DNA of 64,000 nucleotides from Quercus robur (GCF_932294415.1 NC_065536.1:10777974-10841973); one strand, 5' to 3'; shown: positions 10,718 to 23,612, counted from the first letter of the stretch. The notes: a model not told the origin generated them from the letters alone. Made by a program: numbers and translations.

Positions 10718-11159
10718 TGACATAGAAGACAAAAATGTCTCTTGACAAACAAATATTATAAATTAATAAAGGATATAGTTAACAAGTGCTTTTTAGGGAA
10801 ATTGTTAATAGACTGTGCTTAATTGAGTTAATAAATTATATGAAAAAGTTTCGACAAAATTTTTATTGAAAATATAAAAAGTTGTCAACAAAATTAATTG
10901 GGCAAATTACAACTTACCTACCTATGATTTGATTGAAATTTAAGTTGCCTACCTATGATTTGAAATATGACATTTTACCTATTTGAAGTTTGATTGAAAT
11001 TTAAATTGTCAACCTGTAGTTTGAAAATCATGGTTATCATATAAGTAGATATCTCAACTAATTGTTTTTTTATTAATACTTTTTATTTTTATAGATATAA
11101 TAGAATTTAAATTTATAGTGTTCTCTTTATGATAATTGTTTTCTATCATCAAGTCAAGA

Positions 11160-11290
11160 CACTAATTCTTCTAAAAAAAAAAAAAAGAGTTAAGACACTA
11201 ATTAATTTTGATGTAAGTGGAATTTGAACCACAAATCTATTATTCGCTTGACAAGAAATTTTACTTGTTGAGTTAATTAGATCCCACACT
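11160..11290 (-). mobile_element. tRNA-derived SINE-like fragment
   Basis: On the minus strand there is a tRNA-like promoter arrangement: box A-like CTAATTAACTCAACAAGTAA, then a box B-like GTGGTTCAAATTCCAC about 40 bases on, then a T-rich tail. A near repeat of AAGACACTAATT lies on both sides of the tail. The same piece sits at about 56230-56360 in copy 2. No cloverleaf could form, so it is not a functional tRNA. Confidence 0.45.
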
Positions 11291-11357
11291 CTTAACTAAT
11301 TCTAAGGTATACTTCTTTTTATAATAGTTTTAAGATTGAATTTTGATTAATAGTTCT

Positions 11358-12163
11358 TGTGGGGTCAAAGAACATAGCAACCCCGGCCCACGCCGAAGAG
11401 GAAGAAATGCCCGAGGATGAACGAAGAAAGCCCAAATTGCCAAGAAACGTCGCTGAGGACAACCCTGTCCTTGGCCAACCGAGATCCTAGAAGGGAAGAA
11501 CAGCATGCCATCGAAGGCAACCTCCCAGAGCATCCCAAGAAAAAGGACAAGTACAGTAGGACATCCATGAGAGCATGGTGGAGGAGCAATTCGACAAGTA
11601 CAGTAGGACATCCATGGGAGCCTGGTGGAGGAGCAATTCAAGGAAAAACTGTCATCTCCGCATTAAATGCCCACAACTAACGTTCTGGCCGCATTAATGA
11701 GAAAATGACCCCTGAACAGTGCTGTCTTGGTTGCTGCAACACACAGAAGGTCTAGGAAGGTGGCTGATGGGACAAGTACTCGAGTAGTGACCTGCATGAT
11801 CAACAGATGGAGGGCCAAGATCAACCGGAAGGGGGTATATAATGTGAGAAATCCTCTAGTAAGGGGGGGGGGATGAGAAAGAGAGAATACAGAAGCAATT
11901 TACATGATCTTGGAAACCTTTGTAACCAAGCATTGAAGAAAGAATAAGAACCCTAAGTTCCTCGGAAGAAATGCCCAATGACAGAATTTCATACTTTAGT
12001 CCACGTCCTTGTTATTCAATCCATTCAAAACCATGTCTAGTTGTTGTAATCCTCAAACTAACGCCTAGTTCTTAAACCCATTCTCTATAAATTTATTGTA
12101 TTGGGTTAGTTGGGCCAGAGTTGACTTATCTAATAGAATAAGTGCTCGAACCTAGTCCCTACA
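11358..12163 (+). mobile_element. Solo LTR (806 bp) with GTTCT target duplication
   Basis: Begins TGTGGGG and ends CCCTACA (TG...CA), flanked by perfect GTTCT duplications at 11353-11357 and 12164-12168. It contains a TATATAA box at 11836-11842, expected for an LTR U3/R junction, and a 47-bp internal direct repeat around 11548-11640. There is no internal element, so it arose by LTR-LTR recombination. The orthologous solo LTR with the same duplication is at 56427-57234. Confidence 0.9.
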
Positions 12164-12168
12164 GTTCT

Positions 12169-13860
12169 TCATACACAATTTTTGTTCAATTTATGAAACA
12201 TTTAGAGATATTATCTTTTAATTTTTGTTTCTCACAAAAAAAATCTTTTAATTTTAAAAATATTATATATATATATATATATAAATTCATAAAAAAATCG
12301 TGCCGTGTACGCTGAAAAAATCTTCCAATGCGGTCAACTAGAATTCAATTCGTAAATATAGAGAGAACGTGAATAACGCTGCACAAAAGTAGTCATTTTG
12401 ATTACCAGTACGAGAAGATAATAGTACAAAAATGAACTAACGTGGATAAATTGATTACTACCTTGCATTTTCCTTTTCCATTTTCTATCTGCAACTATTT
12501 TAATGCATACATTCATTGTGGCAGACCACGACTGAACATCACTGAAATGTGAAAACCATTTATTCTGTTTTAATTTACACGTGAATCTTGCGGTCAAAAG
12601 CTTTTCTCTCTCTCTCTCTCTCTAAAAATTGTAAACCTTTAATCTTTGGAAAAGATAGAAATTGAAGTAAAGCAACACTATTTCACAATTGATCAATGAA
12701 AGAAAGTGAAAGAAAAGAGAGAAACTGTAAAGGAAAATTCCGAGAAAAGAAACAGAAAGCCATAGGGTCTATTTGAGATCCGCTTGTTTTGTTAAAACTG
12801 AAAATTTTTTGCTAAAAGTTAGATGAATGTAAAAGTTAGTTGAAATGGTACAGTGGAACCCATGAATAGTATCGAAAGTGCAGTAGGACCCATGAATAAT
12901 AACAAAAATAAGCTGAATAGTAAAATAAATTGGCAAAAATAATCTTTGATATTTAGAGAGAGATTTGTAAAAACTGAATATTATTCTATAGTTCCACACA
13001 CTACCGATTCACTAATACATCAATAACACTATAATTAAACAAAACGTCAACGTTTAGTTTAGTGTCAGTGCGTGTGCCACTCTGAACTTTAGTGTTGGCA
13101 CGTTGGTGCTGATATGAAGGTTTATCTCTGTTTGGACTCGTTAATACGATGTCGTTGGCTTCATCTACTTTAACATTTCCAACTGGGATTGAAACATTTT
13201 ATTTATTTATTTATTTTAGATATGCACTTCAATATGACAATATCTAATGTGAAAATAAGTATATATATTACGGTTTGAGGAATTTGTACGAGAAATATGA
13301 GAGAAGGGTTTGTGGTATTTATAGGATTGAAAAAGATTATGTAATGTGGCATTGTTTAAGAAGCTTCACATGTACATATGGAACGTTTCCAGATTTTTGC
13401 CTTATAAAACGAATTTAGTGCCTGCAGGTAAGCCCTAGGTGATTATTTTTTATTGGCACATGTGTTTTATAACTAAAATCGCGAGTTGAGCCCACAATTC
13501 TTACTTATAGTTGGAGTGGGTTATGTTTCAAACACTTAACCTTTAGTTTTGTGTCTCACATTGGTTAGAGATGAATCAAGTTATTTATACTACTATTTAA
13601 GGGGTTTCTCTTATTTGGGATCCTCATTTTAGATACCTAAAATACCCTCAAATCCATTTCTTTGTAAAACTTAAATAATAGGGTTCGACATGTAACATTA
13701 CTAATTTAAAAACTCCTAAATTTTAGCTGAATTTAAAAATTAAAAAAAAAAAAGTTTTTTTTGTTTGTCGCACCTCCACATTTCTCTCTCACAGTAATAG
13801 TCAAGTACAAATACAACTTCTTTTTTTAAAAATGAAATAAAATAAAAAGGCTCATAGGAC
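12169..13860. other. Gene-free region with MITE and microsatellites
   Basis: No supported gene. It contains an AT microsatellite near 12264-12283, a CT microsatellite at 12605-12625 (longer in copy 2, 57677-57713) and a MITE-like segment at about 12764-12935. The part 12430-12600 has a diverged relative at 48840-49030. A long minus-strand frame at 12334-12597 is present in both copies but matches nothing I know. Confidence 0.55.
12764..12935. mobile_element. MITE-like element (GGGTCTATTTGAGATCCGC family)
   Basis: Starts AGGGTCTATTTGAGATCCGC and contains two related stretches built on CCCATGAATAGTA / CCCATGAATAATAA. A relative in opposite orientation is at 25049-25216. Copy 2 (57853-58020) has lost about one internal repeat. 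The family resemblance is from memory. Exact ends and target duplication were not resolved. Confidence 0.5.
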
Positions 13861-14964
13861 CTCAAATTTTTTTACAGATTCTTTGTTGAAGGAGCATTAC
13901 CACCGCTTGAGTTTCAGTTCATCGAACTTTCATACATTGCTTCTACCATTGGCGCCAAAGGATGGGAAGAGGCCAATGTTATTCCTCACGGTGATGATGA
14001 ATGGGCAAAATGAATGGGTGTACAAGTTTTGTTTCTGAGAGATGGACGTGGATTGATTGAGGGGTGTATAAATTTTGTTTCTGAGAGATGGACATGGATT
14101 GATTGAGGAATCGTAATTCAATGGCAATCACCAATCTCATTCTTTGTTCCTAGAGAGCTCTAGGACTCTCTCTTATCCCATCGGCAAAGTGATGGGTTTA
14201 TTTATTTATTTCTTTGATTCTATTAATAATTTATGTCTCAAGATGAGTTTATTGGTGTGTGCCGATTTTTTTTAATTGTTGTGCATAAGATGAAACATAA
14301 TATACCAAAACTGTTCATGTATGATGTAACATCTTATGGATTTTTTTAATTGTTGTGCATAAGATGTAACATGTAAGTATTTTGTAATGTGTAAGTGTGT
14401 AACCTATGTAATATGTAAGTTCACGTATCTAATGAATTTTGAAGGCACAATTTTACTATCAACTTGTTATAGGAGAAACAAATTCTTTTCAATTAGAGCT
14501 CATTGGTCTTCTCAAAAAAAGAAAAGAAAAGAGCTCATTGGCAAAGAGTTTGGCCCTTACGAAATAAATATTTCTTGTTATAAAGTTTATTATTTTGTTA
14601 CATTGATCCAATATTTTTGGGGGGGCTTACTTAAGTAGGGGAGGGAGATGCAACTCAAATTTTCCTCTGTTTTAGCAGTGGATATAGGTATCTCATTTGA
14701 ATTGGATTGGGGCTTAAATCCTGTCTCATGTTTAATTAGGATGAGCTTTAGTTCATTGCTGTGCGCTTTGTTGGTTTTAGCAGCTCTAGCTATTGGCTAT
14801 GTGCCTACTGCTGCAGAGGGTTGTGTGATGTCTATTCGATATAGGCTTCTAACTGATGTCTGTTTGTATTTCGTTGTACTGTTTGTTAGCTTGATATTGT
14901 TAGATCAAACGAATAAATTCACTATCTCTTAATAACTTAACCTTTCGGGAGAATCGGTAATTAG

Positions 14965-15002
<38 letters not shown>

Positions 15003-15129
15003 CATCGACCTAACTTGATAAAGTCAAGTTGAGTTGAAAAAACCTTCTATTCAACACAAACTTACCATGCACACCCGTACCCTCAAATTTTGTGAGTTAA
15101 AAATAATTGATGTGTTTTATTTGCAGGAT
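13861..15129. other. Gene-free region, possible short exon remnants
   Basis: A forward frame around 13880-14015 is open for about 44 codons (containing GALPPLEFQFIELSYIAST) and is conserved in copy 2, but I do not recognise it. At 14735-14830 a frame beginning MSFSSLLCALLVLAALAIGY looks like a signal peptide, but no cysteine-rich or other mature domain follows and copy 2 stops early. A run of about 35 A lies at 14965-14999; copy 2 has about 11. Confidence 0.35.
14275..14372. repeat. Short tandem repeat, copy-number variable between duplicates
   Basis: A unit of about 78 bp around TTGTTGTGCATAAGATG is present roughly once plus a partial in copy 1. In copy 2 (about 59338-59520) an extra full unit is present. 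Confidence 0.7.
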
Positions 15130-16600
15130 AGTCATATAATTTAATCGTAGGAGCTATCAGTAGTATTGATTTGAATTTCTTTCCATATGCAATTATGAAG
15201 GTGTTCATCTGTTTCTTATTATATGGTGTCAATTTATTGAATTGAAAGGTTTTTTTTTTAAAATATTTTTTTCCTACATATCAATTATTCTCAGATGTGT
15301 TTGTTCTCTATGTCTAAGGAGCTTGATTAAATTGAAGGTCTCAAATCTAGCTTTTGTTCTCCATGTCTGTCTATGTCTATGGAGCTTGATTAAATTGTAT
15401 AGCTAACTTGAAAATGTGTTGATTGATTCTAAATTCTATAATGCCTTCTAGATGAGCAAAAATCCACTCATTATTCATTTCTTAATGAGAATTAGAAAGA
15501 AAAAAAATTCTCTCTCAAACTTCAATACGTGGCATTCTAATCCCATGGTTCCATGTCAACACCACATCTCATCTTGGTTTTCCTACATTCTTTTTAAAAA
15601 AAGAAAAGAAAAAAAGAACTCTACATCATATTAAGGACTAATTATCAAAGAGAGCGTAAAATAAGAAAACATAAATCATGTTACGATAGCTAGGTGGTGT
15701 TGAATTGACTAACTTTTTTTGTACGTCTCACTAACAAACACTTATAATAAATAGTTAGGTAGTGTTGAATTGACTAACTTTTTTTGTACGTCTCACTAAC
15801 AAACACTTATAATAAATTGATGAAAATGTCATGTTTACTAGATTTTATACTAAAATATGCTTGACAAGAGTTAAGAGGAAGTATTTCTAGCCCTAATTTC
15901 TTTTCTTTGACAAGTTCTTCACCCATCAATTCTCATCCCCCTTGTCCAGCCTCGTTCATATCCTTCAATGATGTTATATCTCTAACAAATGGCGTCCTTC
16001 CCACGCAGTGGGAGATTCTTTTACTATCTTGAAGTAATGACCAGCAAGGACAATTTGTTGTATGTATTGAATTACAAAAAAAAAAAAAAAAAAAAAAGTT
16101 CCAAGTGTAAGGACATTTTTTATGGCATTTTATATCTATGGTTTGAATTCCACCTCTCCTCTTCCACAAGTAAACCAATATACACCCATTGTTTTTTGCC
16201 TATAAGTTTACTAGAAAATACTAAAAGTAAGCATTAAATATTATAATTTGAAAAAAAAAATTTGTTACTACTATTATATTATTCAAAAGCTATCTCTATC
16301 TAGAATTTTTAGTGCCTTAATAATCTTGGCAAACAATATATTGACTAGCTTTTTGTAAAGCCCTCCTGACAAAAGTTTTGAGGATGATGTAACTCTGCAT
16401 CATTTTCATGGTAAGATCCTGCCCAATCAATCTTCTTCTTCTCTCTTGTTCTTATCCATACTTCCATAGACCATACTTCCCATGACAAGCTCCGTTTCCT
16501 TTTCTTTATCAGGGAATCTTTTGCTATCTTGGCATTTGGAGGGACTAATGAATTTGTCACCTTGAAGTGTAGGATACGGAAAATTGACTTAGGCCTTTTT
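15130..16600. repeat. Array unit A (truncated)
   Basis: First of at least three related units. It begins near ATAATTTAATCGTAGGAGC and includes a 65-66 bp tandem pair at 15688-15818, ending at a junction near 16600. The complete version in copy 2 runs to about 63395, so about 1.66 kb is missing here, with TTTAT microhomology at the break. Short frames are present, but they repeat in every unit at variable length and match no family I know. Confidence 0.8.
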
Positions 16601-19600
16601 ATCTTATTTTTTATTTTTATTTATTGTGGTTTGCAAATAATTGGATTTCAATTCGGAGGCTGTCAATATATTATTTGGAAGGAGCGATATAATTTAATCG
16701 TAGGAGCTATTAGTCATATTGACTTGAATTTCTTTCCATACACAGTTGTGAAGGTGTTCATCTGTTTCTTATTCTATGGTGTCAATTTATTGAATTGAAA
16801 GGTTTTTTTTTTTTTTTTTTAATATTTTTTTTCCTACATATCGATTATTTCCAGATGTGTTTGTTCTTTGTCTAAGGAGTTTGATTAAATTGAAGGTCTC
16901 AAATCTAGCTTTTGTTCTCCACATTTGAAAATACCTTCTATGTGAGCAAAAAACCACTCATTATTCATTTCTTAATAATGAGAATTAGTAGGAAAAAAAA
17001 AATTCTCTCTCAAACCCTAATACGTGGCATTCTAATGCCCATGGTTCCATGTCAACACCACATCTCATCTTGGTTTTCCTACTAAATTAATAAAATAAAA
17101 TAAAAAGAACTCTGCATCATACGCATTAAGGACGACTAATTATCAAAAAGAACGTAAAATAAGAAAATACAAATCATGTTATGATAGCTCGGTGGTGTTG
17201 AATTGACTAGCTTTTTTTGTACGTCTCACTAACAAACACTTATAATAAATTGACGAAAATGTCATGTTTACTAGATTTTATACTAAGAGGAAGTATTTCT
17301 AGCCCTAATTTCTTTTCTTTGACAAGTTACACGCCCATCAATTCTCATCCCCCTCGTCTAGCCTCATTCATATCCTTCAATGTTGTCATATCTCTAACAA
17401 ATGGCGTCCTTCCCAAGCAATGGGTGATTCTTTTACTATCTTGAAGTAATGGCCAGCAAGGACAATTTGTTGCATTTATTGAATTACATTAAAAAAAAAA
17501 AAAAAATCCCAAGTGTAATGGCATTTTTCTATGGCATTTTATATCTATGTTTTGAATTTCACCTCTCCTCTCTCACACTATTTGCCTTAAAAAAATAAAA
17601 AAATAAAACGGATGTAATACGAAAAAAACAAATATACACCCATTGTTTTCTGCCAACAAGTTTACTAGAAAATACTAAAAGCAAGCATTAAGTATTATAA
17701 TTTGGAAAAAAAAAAATTTACTACTATTTTATTATTCAAAAGATATCTCTATCTAGAATTTTCAGTGCCTTAATAATCTTGGCAGGCAATATATATTGAC
17801 TAGCTTTTTGTAAAGCCCTCCTGACAAAAGTTTTGAGGATGATGTAACTCTGCATCATTTTCATGGTAAGATCCTCCCCAATCAATCTTCTTCCTTTCTC
17901 TTGTTCTTATCCATACTTCCATAGACCATACTTCCTATGACAAGCTCCATTTCCTTTTCTTTATTAGGGAATCTTTTGCTATCTTGGCATTTGGAGGGAC
18001 TAATGAATTTGTCACCTTGAAGTGTAGGATACGGAAAATTGACTTAGGCCTTTTTATTTGATAAACTCCTGTACCAATTTCCTAATTCTTGTTAGCATAT
18101 AATTGCAAGAGAATCAGGACATTAAATGGATATGGTCTCTTGTATTTTATAAGAGGACATTACCAAATTCTTGTTAGCAAATAATTAGTGCAAGAGAGGA
18201 CTATTCAAACGAAGATGGTTCCTTATATTGTATAAGTCGACCTAGTCATGAATCACTAAATGTCATTGTATTTGCAATTAGACATTCGAGACAATGCGAA
18301 ATTTGTTACCACATTAAAGGTCATTATCATTTTTGGCAAATCGAAGTAATGAATGTAAACTTCTTTATTTTATTTTATTTAATAATTTAATAGTTATAAC
18401 AATCAAAGAGGAGGCATTTGAACTATGGTTATAGGACCTTGACAATGAAGGTAGGCATTAGGAATATCAAATAAAATATTTTTACAAAAGACTTGAACAA
18501 TCTCATTTTTATTCAAAGTGAGACTAGTGGTGAAGATTATTGTAGGTGACAAAAACCATATCAACAAACCCCTCTAGTAATGAATTTGCAAAATTAGTAA
18601 TTAAAGGAGACTGCTGTAGTTAGAGTCGAGTTTTTTTTGCACTAATGAAGCCTAAAATTTTTAAAGCCATACTTTTACACTCAATTATCATTTCAAGTAA
18701 GTTCTACTTTGGCAACTTGCTCCCTTTGTTAAGATCACATTAGAGAGCAGCTAAACTTTAGGAAATGGTATGTTTTATAATACAACCATCTTTATGATTT
18801 TTAGTTTCGAACAATTTCGCTTCTGCTGGTTTTCCAAGGCAGCATGTTGATTTAGGAAATGGTTTTCTTTATATCCTAGTAAAGTACTCCATACACCGTA
18901 ATTATGACTTAAATCACCTTATCTACTAAAATCCCATCTAGACAGGTTTCTCACACACAACACAACACAAAATGTTGAGGAGCATAATATATAAGCTATT
19001 ATTTACAAAAATCTGAATCTAGAAATAATAGAAAGAATGAGTCAAATTCTATCTCTATCTACAATTTTTAGTGCCTTAATCTTGTCAAATAATGTGTTGA
19101 CGTTAAAGACCATATTAACTAGATTTTTTGCAAGTCCTCTTGACAAAAGTTTTTGTGAATGTAATAAAACCCCCACTCAATTTTCATCCTCCCTCTTGGC
19201 CTTATATGCATACATCTAATGACAAGCTCTTTTCTCTTTAGGGGATTATTCCCTGTCATAATCTGTGACCCTAAACGAGTTGAAATTTGTTAAGTATAGG
19301 AGAAGGAAAATGGAGTCATGGGTACCAATTTCCAACTTATTGATAGAATATAATTACATAAGAAGCAGAGCTTTCAATGGAAAAATGGCCCAAATGGCCC
19401 TCTCATTTAGTGAGAGGACATAATCAAAACAATTTGGTACTAACTTGCAAAATAGTTTTAGTTCCAATGGTACAAAATCATAGAAACTCATAGAATGTAG
19501 AACTTGTTAGATATTAAGGTGCTTTAATGCTTGTTTGAGATATAACATCCATTTTTTTTTACCACTATCTATAGCTAAATTGTAGTAAAAAGTTGTATTT

Positions 19601-20575
19601 ATAGCAATTTCTGTGATAAGATAACTCATTCTGTTATTATACATTCATATGTAGCTATTAAAAAAGTCATGCTATCTATTGCAAGATTTAACCAATTTCA
19701 GAGTTTGGAGAGATGCAAAATTTATTTGGCCACAATATGAAAAAAACCAATTCTTCACAAGACACTAACTTAGATGAATGACAAATTACTAATTAAATAA
19801 GCATACTTAGCTAAATGGATTGTTGATTTGTTTCACATGATTTATCAACTAAACCCTCCACAACTGCACCAAAATGATTGGGAGTGTAAATGCTCCTAGA
19901 GGAAAAGCATGCGAACTCGTGATTAGGGGTGTTCACTAAACAGCACAAATCGTAAAAATTGCCTGCAAAATGGTATAACCGCACCGCAAGTAATAGTGCA
20001 CCGCACCGCATGGTGCAGTGCGGTTTGTGGTTTTGTAATAAGAAAACCGCATTGCACCACACCATCTCTATATATTAACATATTTATTTATTTTTAATAT
20101 TAAATATATTATTAATAGCTTAGTTTTCATAAAAAGAAAAGTTTGATAACCCTAGCAAGTGTTGACTAGGAAAGCCAACCCAAAATAAAGAAAAACTAGT
20201 TCAATAATTTAAAACTTGGCCCAAAACAGAGGGAAAAATCAGTTTTGGGCTCGGTAGAAAAAGCCAAAAATTTGAAAAAATACCGACTTCAAGCCGTTCA
20301 AACCGCATCTTATACACTGTACTGCACATGTGATTGCAAAAATGAAGTGTAGTGCGGTTATAGTTTTGGCTAAACTCTAAACCGTACCGCACCACGCCTA
20401 AGGTGCAATGCAGTTATGGTTTTAGTTAAACCGCATCGCAAAGTGTGGTGCTAAAAATAGCTCAAAACCACACTGCATTGCACCGCGAACACCCCTACTA
20501 GTGATAATTGGATTTACTGCTCCAAATAATGGTATACTTGTATCCCTCCCTACAATGGGGTATTGGACCATCTTC
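16601..20575. repeat. Array unit B (with hAT insertion)
   Basis: Starts with TCTTATTTTTTATTTTTATT and the ATAATTTAATCGTAGGAGC motif. It carries the same landmarks as unit A and continues through 18000-19900, matching unit C at 21600-23500. The last part (about 19820-19920) is related to an intron of the REV3 pseudogenes. No supported gene. Interrupted by a hAT-type element at 19924-20497. Confidence 0.8.
19924..20497. mobile_element. Non-autonomous hAT-type element
   Basis: 574 bp with inverted termini TAGGGGTGTTC / GAACACCCCTA and an 8-bp flanking duplication, CTCGTGAT at 19916-19923 and CTAGTGAT at 20498-20505 (one mismatch). The homologous site in unit C (about 23525-23540) is empty. Subterminal regions are rich in ACCGCACCGCA-type repeats on both strands. 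No transposase frame. An 8-bp duplication and short inverted repeats fit hAT. Confidence 0.85.
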
Positions 20576-23500
20576 CAATGCCCATGGTTCCATGTCAAAA
20601 CCACATCTCATCTTGGTTTTCCTACTAAATTTTTTTTATTTAAAAAAAAAAAAAAAACTCTACATTATATTAAGATTATGCCGTGTGATACAAGGACTAA
20701 TTATCAAAGAGAGCGTAAAATAAGAAAATATAAATCATGATAGCTAGGTTGTGTTGAATTAAGTGGCTTTTTTTGTACGTCTCACTAACAAACACTTATA
20801 ATTAATTGATGAAAATGTCATGCTTACTAGATTTTATACTAAAATCTTCTTGACAAAAGTTAAGAGGAACTATTTCTAGCCCTGATTTCTTTTCTTTGAC
20901 AAGTTGTTCACCCATCAATTCTCATCCCCTCATCTAGCCTCATTCATATCCTTCAATGATGTTATCTCTCTAACAAATGGCGTCCTTCCCAAGCAATGGG
21001 AGATTCTTTTACTATCTTGAAGTAATGGCCAGCAAGGACAATTTGTTGCATTTATTGAATTACCAAAAAAAAAAAAAAAAGTGTAATGACATCTTTTATG
21101 GCATTTTATATCCATGGTTTGAATTCCACCTTTCCTCTCTCACACTGTTTACCTTTAAAAATAATAATAAAAAAAAATGGATGTAATATGAAAAAACAAG
21201 TAAACCAATATACACCAATATACACCCATTGTTTTTTTGCCAACAAGTTTACTAAAAAATACTAAAAGTAAGCATTAAGTATTATAATTTGAAATTTTTT
21301 TTGTTACTACTATTTTATTATCCAAAAGTTATCTCTATCTAGAATTTTCAGTGCCTGAATAATCTTGGCAGACAATATATTGACTAGCTTTTTGTAAAGC
21401 CCTCTTGACCAAAGTTTTGAGGATGATGCAACTCTGCACCATTTTTATGGTAACATCCTCCCCAATCAATCTTCTTCCTCTCTCTTGTTCTTATATATAA
21501 TTCCATTGACCATACTTCCCATGCAAGCTCCTTTTCCTTTTCTTTATAAGGAGAATCTTTTGCTATCTTGGCATTTGGAGGGACCAATGAATGGACTGGA
21601 ATTGTTTACTTGAAATGTAGGAGACGGAAAAATTGACTATGCCTTTTATTTGATAAACTCCCATACCAATTTCCAAATTTTTGTTAGCAGATAATTGCAA
21701 GAAAATCAGGGCATTAAACAGAGATGGTTCCTCGTATTCTATAAGAGGACATTTCCGAATTCTTGTTAGCAGAAAATTAGTGCAAGAGAAGACTATTCAA
21801 ACGAAGATCGTTCCTCACATTGTATAGGTCAACCTAGTCATGAATCACTAAAAGTCGTATTTGCAACTAGACATTCGAAACAATGCAAAAAATTTACCAC
21901 ATTAAAGGTCATTATCATTTGGTAAATCGAAGCAATGAATGTAGACTTCTTTATTTAATTTTATTTTATTTAATAATTTGATAGTTATAACAATCAAAGA
22001 GGAGAGGTTTGAACTATGGTTACAGGACCTTGACAATGAAGATAGGCATAGGAATATCAAATAAAATGTTTTTACAAAAGACTTAGAAGAATCACTCTTT
22101 TTTTTTTTTTTCCAAAGTGAGATTAGTGGTGAATATTCTTGTAGGTGACAAATACCATATCAACAAACCCTTCTAGTAATGAATTTGCAAATTTAGTAAG
22201 TAAAGGGGATTGATGTAATTAGAGTCGAGATTTTTTGCACTAATGAAGCCTAAAAATTTTAAAGCCATACTTTTATATTCAATTATGATTTCAAGGAAGT
22301 TCTACGTTGGCAAATTGCTCACTTTGTGAAGATCATATTAGAGTAGCTAAATTTTTAGGAAATGGTATGTTTTATAACACAACCATTGTTATGATATTTA
22401 GTTTCGAACAATTCCACCTCTGATGGTTTTCCAAGGCAACATGTTGATTTAGGAAATGGTATATTTTATATCCTAGTAAAGTACTCCATACACCATAATT
22501 ATTACTTAAATCACATTATCTACAAAAATCCTTTCTAGGGCAGGTTACTACACACACAACACAAAATGTTGAGAAACATCATAAGCTATTAATTATGAAA
22601 ATCTCAATCCAGCAATAATAAGAATGAGTCAAATTCTATCTCTATCTACAATTTTTAGTGCCTTAATCTTGACAGATAATGTATTGACATTAAAGACCAT
22701 ATTAACTAACTTTTCTGCGTTTACCAAAAAAAAAACTTTTCTACTAGTCCACTTGACAAATTTTTTTGTGTGTGTAATGAAACCCCCACTCAATTTTCAT
22801 CCTCCCTCTTGGCCTTATATGCATACTATCCAATGACAAGCTCTTTCTCTTTAAGAGATTCTTCCCTGTCCTCATCAGTGACCCTGAATGTGTTGAAATT
22901 TGTTAAGTATAGGAGATGGAAAATTGAGTCATGGGTACTTATATCGGTAACCAATATCTAAATTATTGATAGCATATAATTTCATGAGAAGCAGAGTTTT
23001 CTAGGGAAATTGGCCCTCTCATTTAAAGAGAGGACCTAATCAAAACAATTTGATACTAATTTGCAGAATAGTTTTAGTTCCAATGGTACAAAATAATAGA
23101 AACTCAGAGAATGTAGAACTTGTTACGATATTAAGGTGCTTTAATGCTTGTGAGAGATAGAATGCCCATTTTTTTTACCACTATCTATAGCCAATTGTAG
23201 TAAAAAGTGTTGTACCTTTAGCAATTTCGGTCATAAGATAACTCATTCTGTTATTATACATTCATATGTAGATATTGAAAAAGTCAAGCAGTCTATTACA
23301 AGATTTAACCAATTTCAAAGTTTGGAGAGAGGCAAAATTTATTTGGCCACAATATGAAAGAAGCCAATTCTTCACAAGACCCTGACTTAGATGAATGACT
23401 AATTACTAATTAAATAAGCATACTTAGAAAATGGATTGTTGATTTGTTTCACATGATTTATCGGCTAAAACCTCCACAATTGCATCAAAATGCTTGGGAG

Positions 23501-23612
23501 TGTAAATGCTCCCAGAGGAAAAACACGTGAACTTGTGATAATCTTGGGATCTAATGCTCCAGATAATGGTATACTTGTATCCCTCCCTTCAGTGGGGTAT
23601 AGGACCATCTTC
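20576..23612. repeat. Array unit C
   Basis: Tandem copy of unit B: AATGCCCATGGTTCCATGTC at 20576 matches 17034. Both units end in the same TAATGGTATACTTGTATCCC stretch (20527 and 23568), which is homologous to the REV3 pseudogene. So the duplicated block included the REV3 edge. It has no hAT insertion and no supported gene. Confidence 0.8.

Larger units (their letters stand above)
1..17206. repeat. Segmental duplication, copy 1
   Basis: Aligns by eye, in the same orientation and with high identity, to 49708-64000. Shared landmarks in order are the opening segment, LINE tail, RLP gene, SINE-like piece, solo LTR, CT microsatellite, and the start of the 3-kb unit array. Main differences: copy 1 alone has a MITE at 1278-1418 and 4,503 bp at 6215-10717. 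Copy 1 lacks about 1.66 kb at position 16600 that copy 2 keeps. The left end coincides with the window edge, so the true boundary may lie outside. Confidence 0.93.

Noticed and set aside
12334..12597. 87-codon minus-strand frame conserved between duplicates
   Set aside because: Conservation is explained by the recent duplication. The diverged relative at 48840-49030 does not keep the frame.
14648..14932. 94-codon frame with a signal-peptide-like segment
   Set aside because: No recognisable mature domain, no plausible promoter, and copy 2 carries an early stop; coding status unsupported.
15989..16237. Frame starting MASFPRSGRFFYYLEV, repeated in other units
   Set aside because: It runs through a poly(A) tract and changes length and end in every unit, so not conserved as protein.
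16345..16560. Minus-strand frame (MTNSLVPPNAKIAKDS) present in several array units
   Set aside because: Recurs because the unit is repeated. It shows no family match, with start and end shifting between units.
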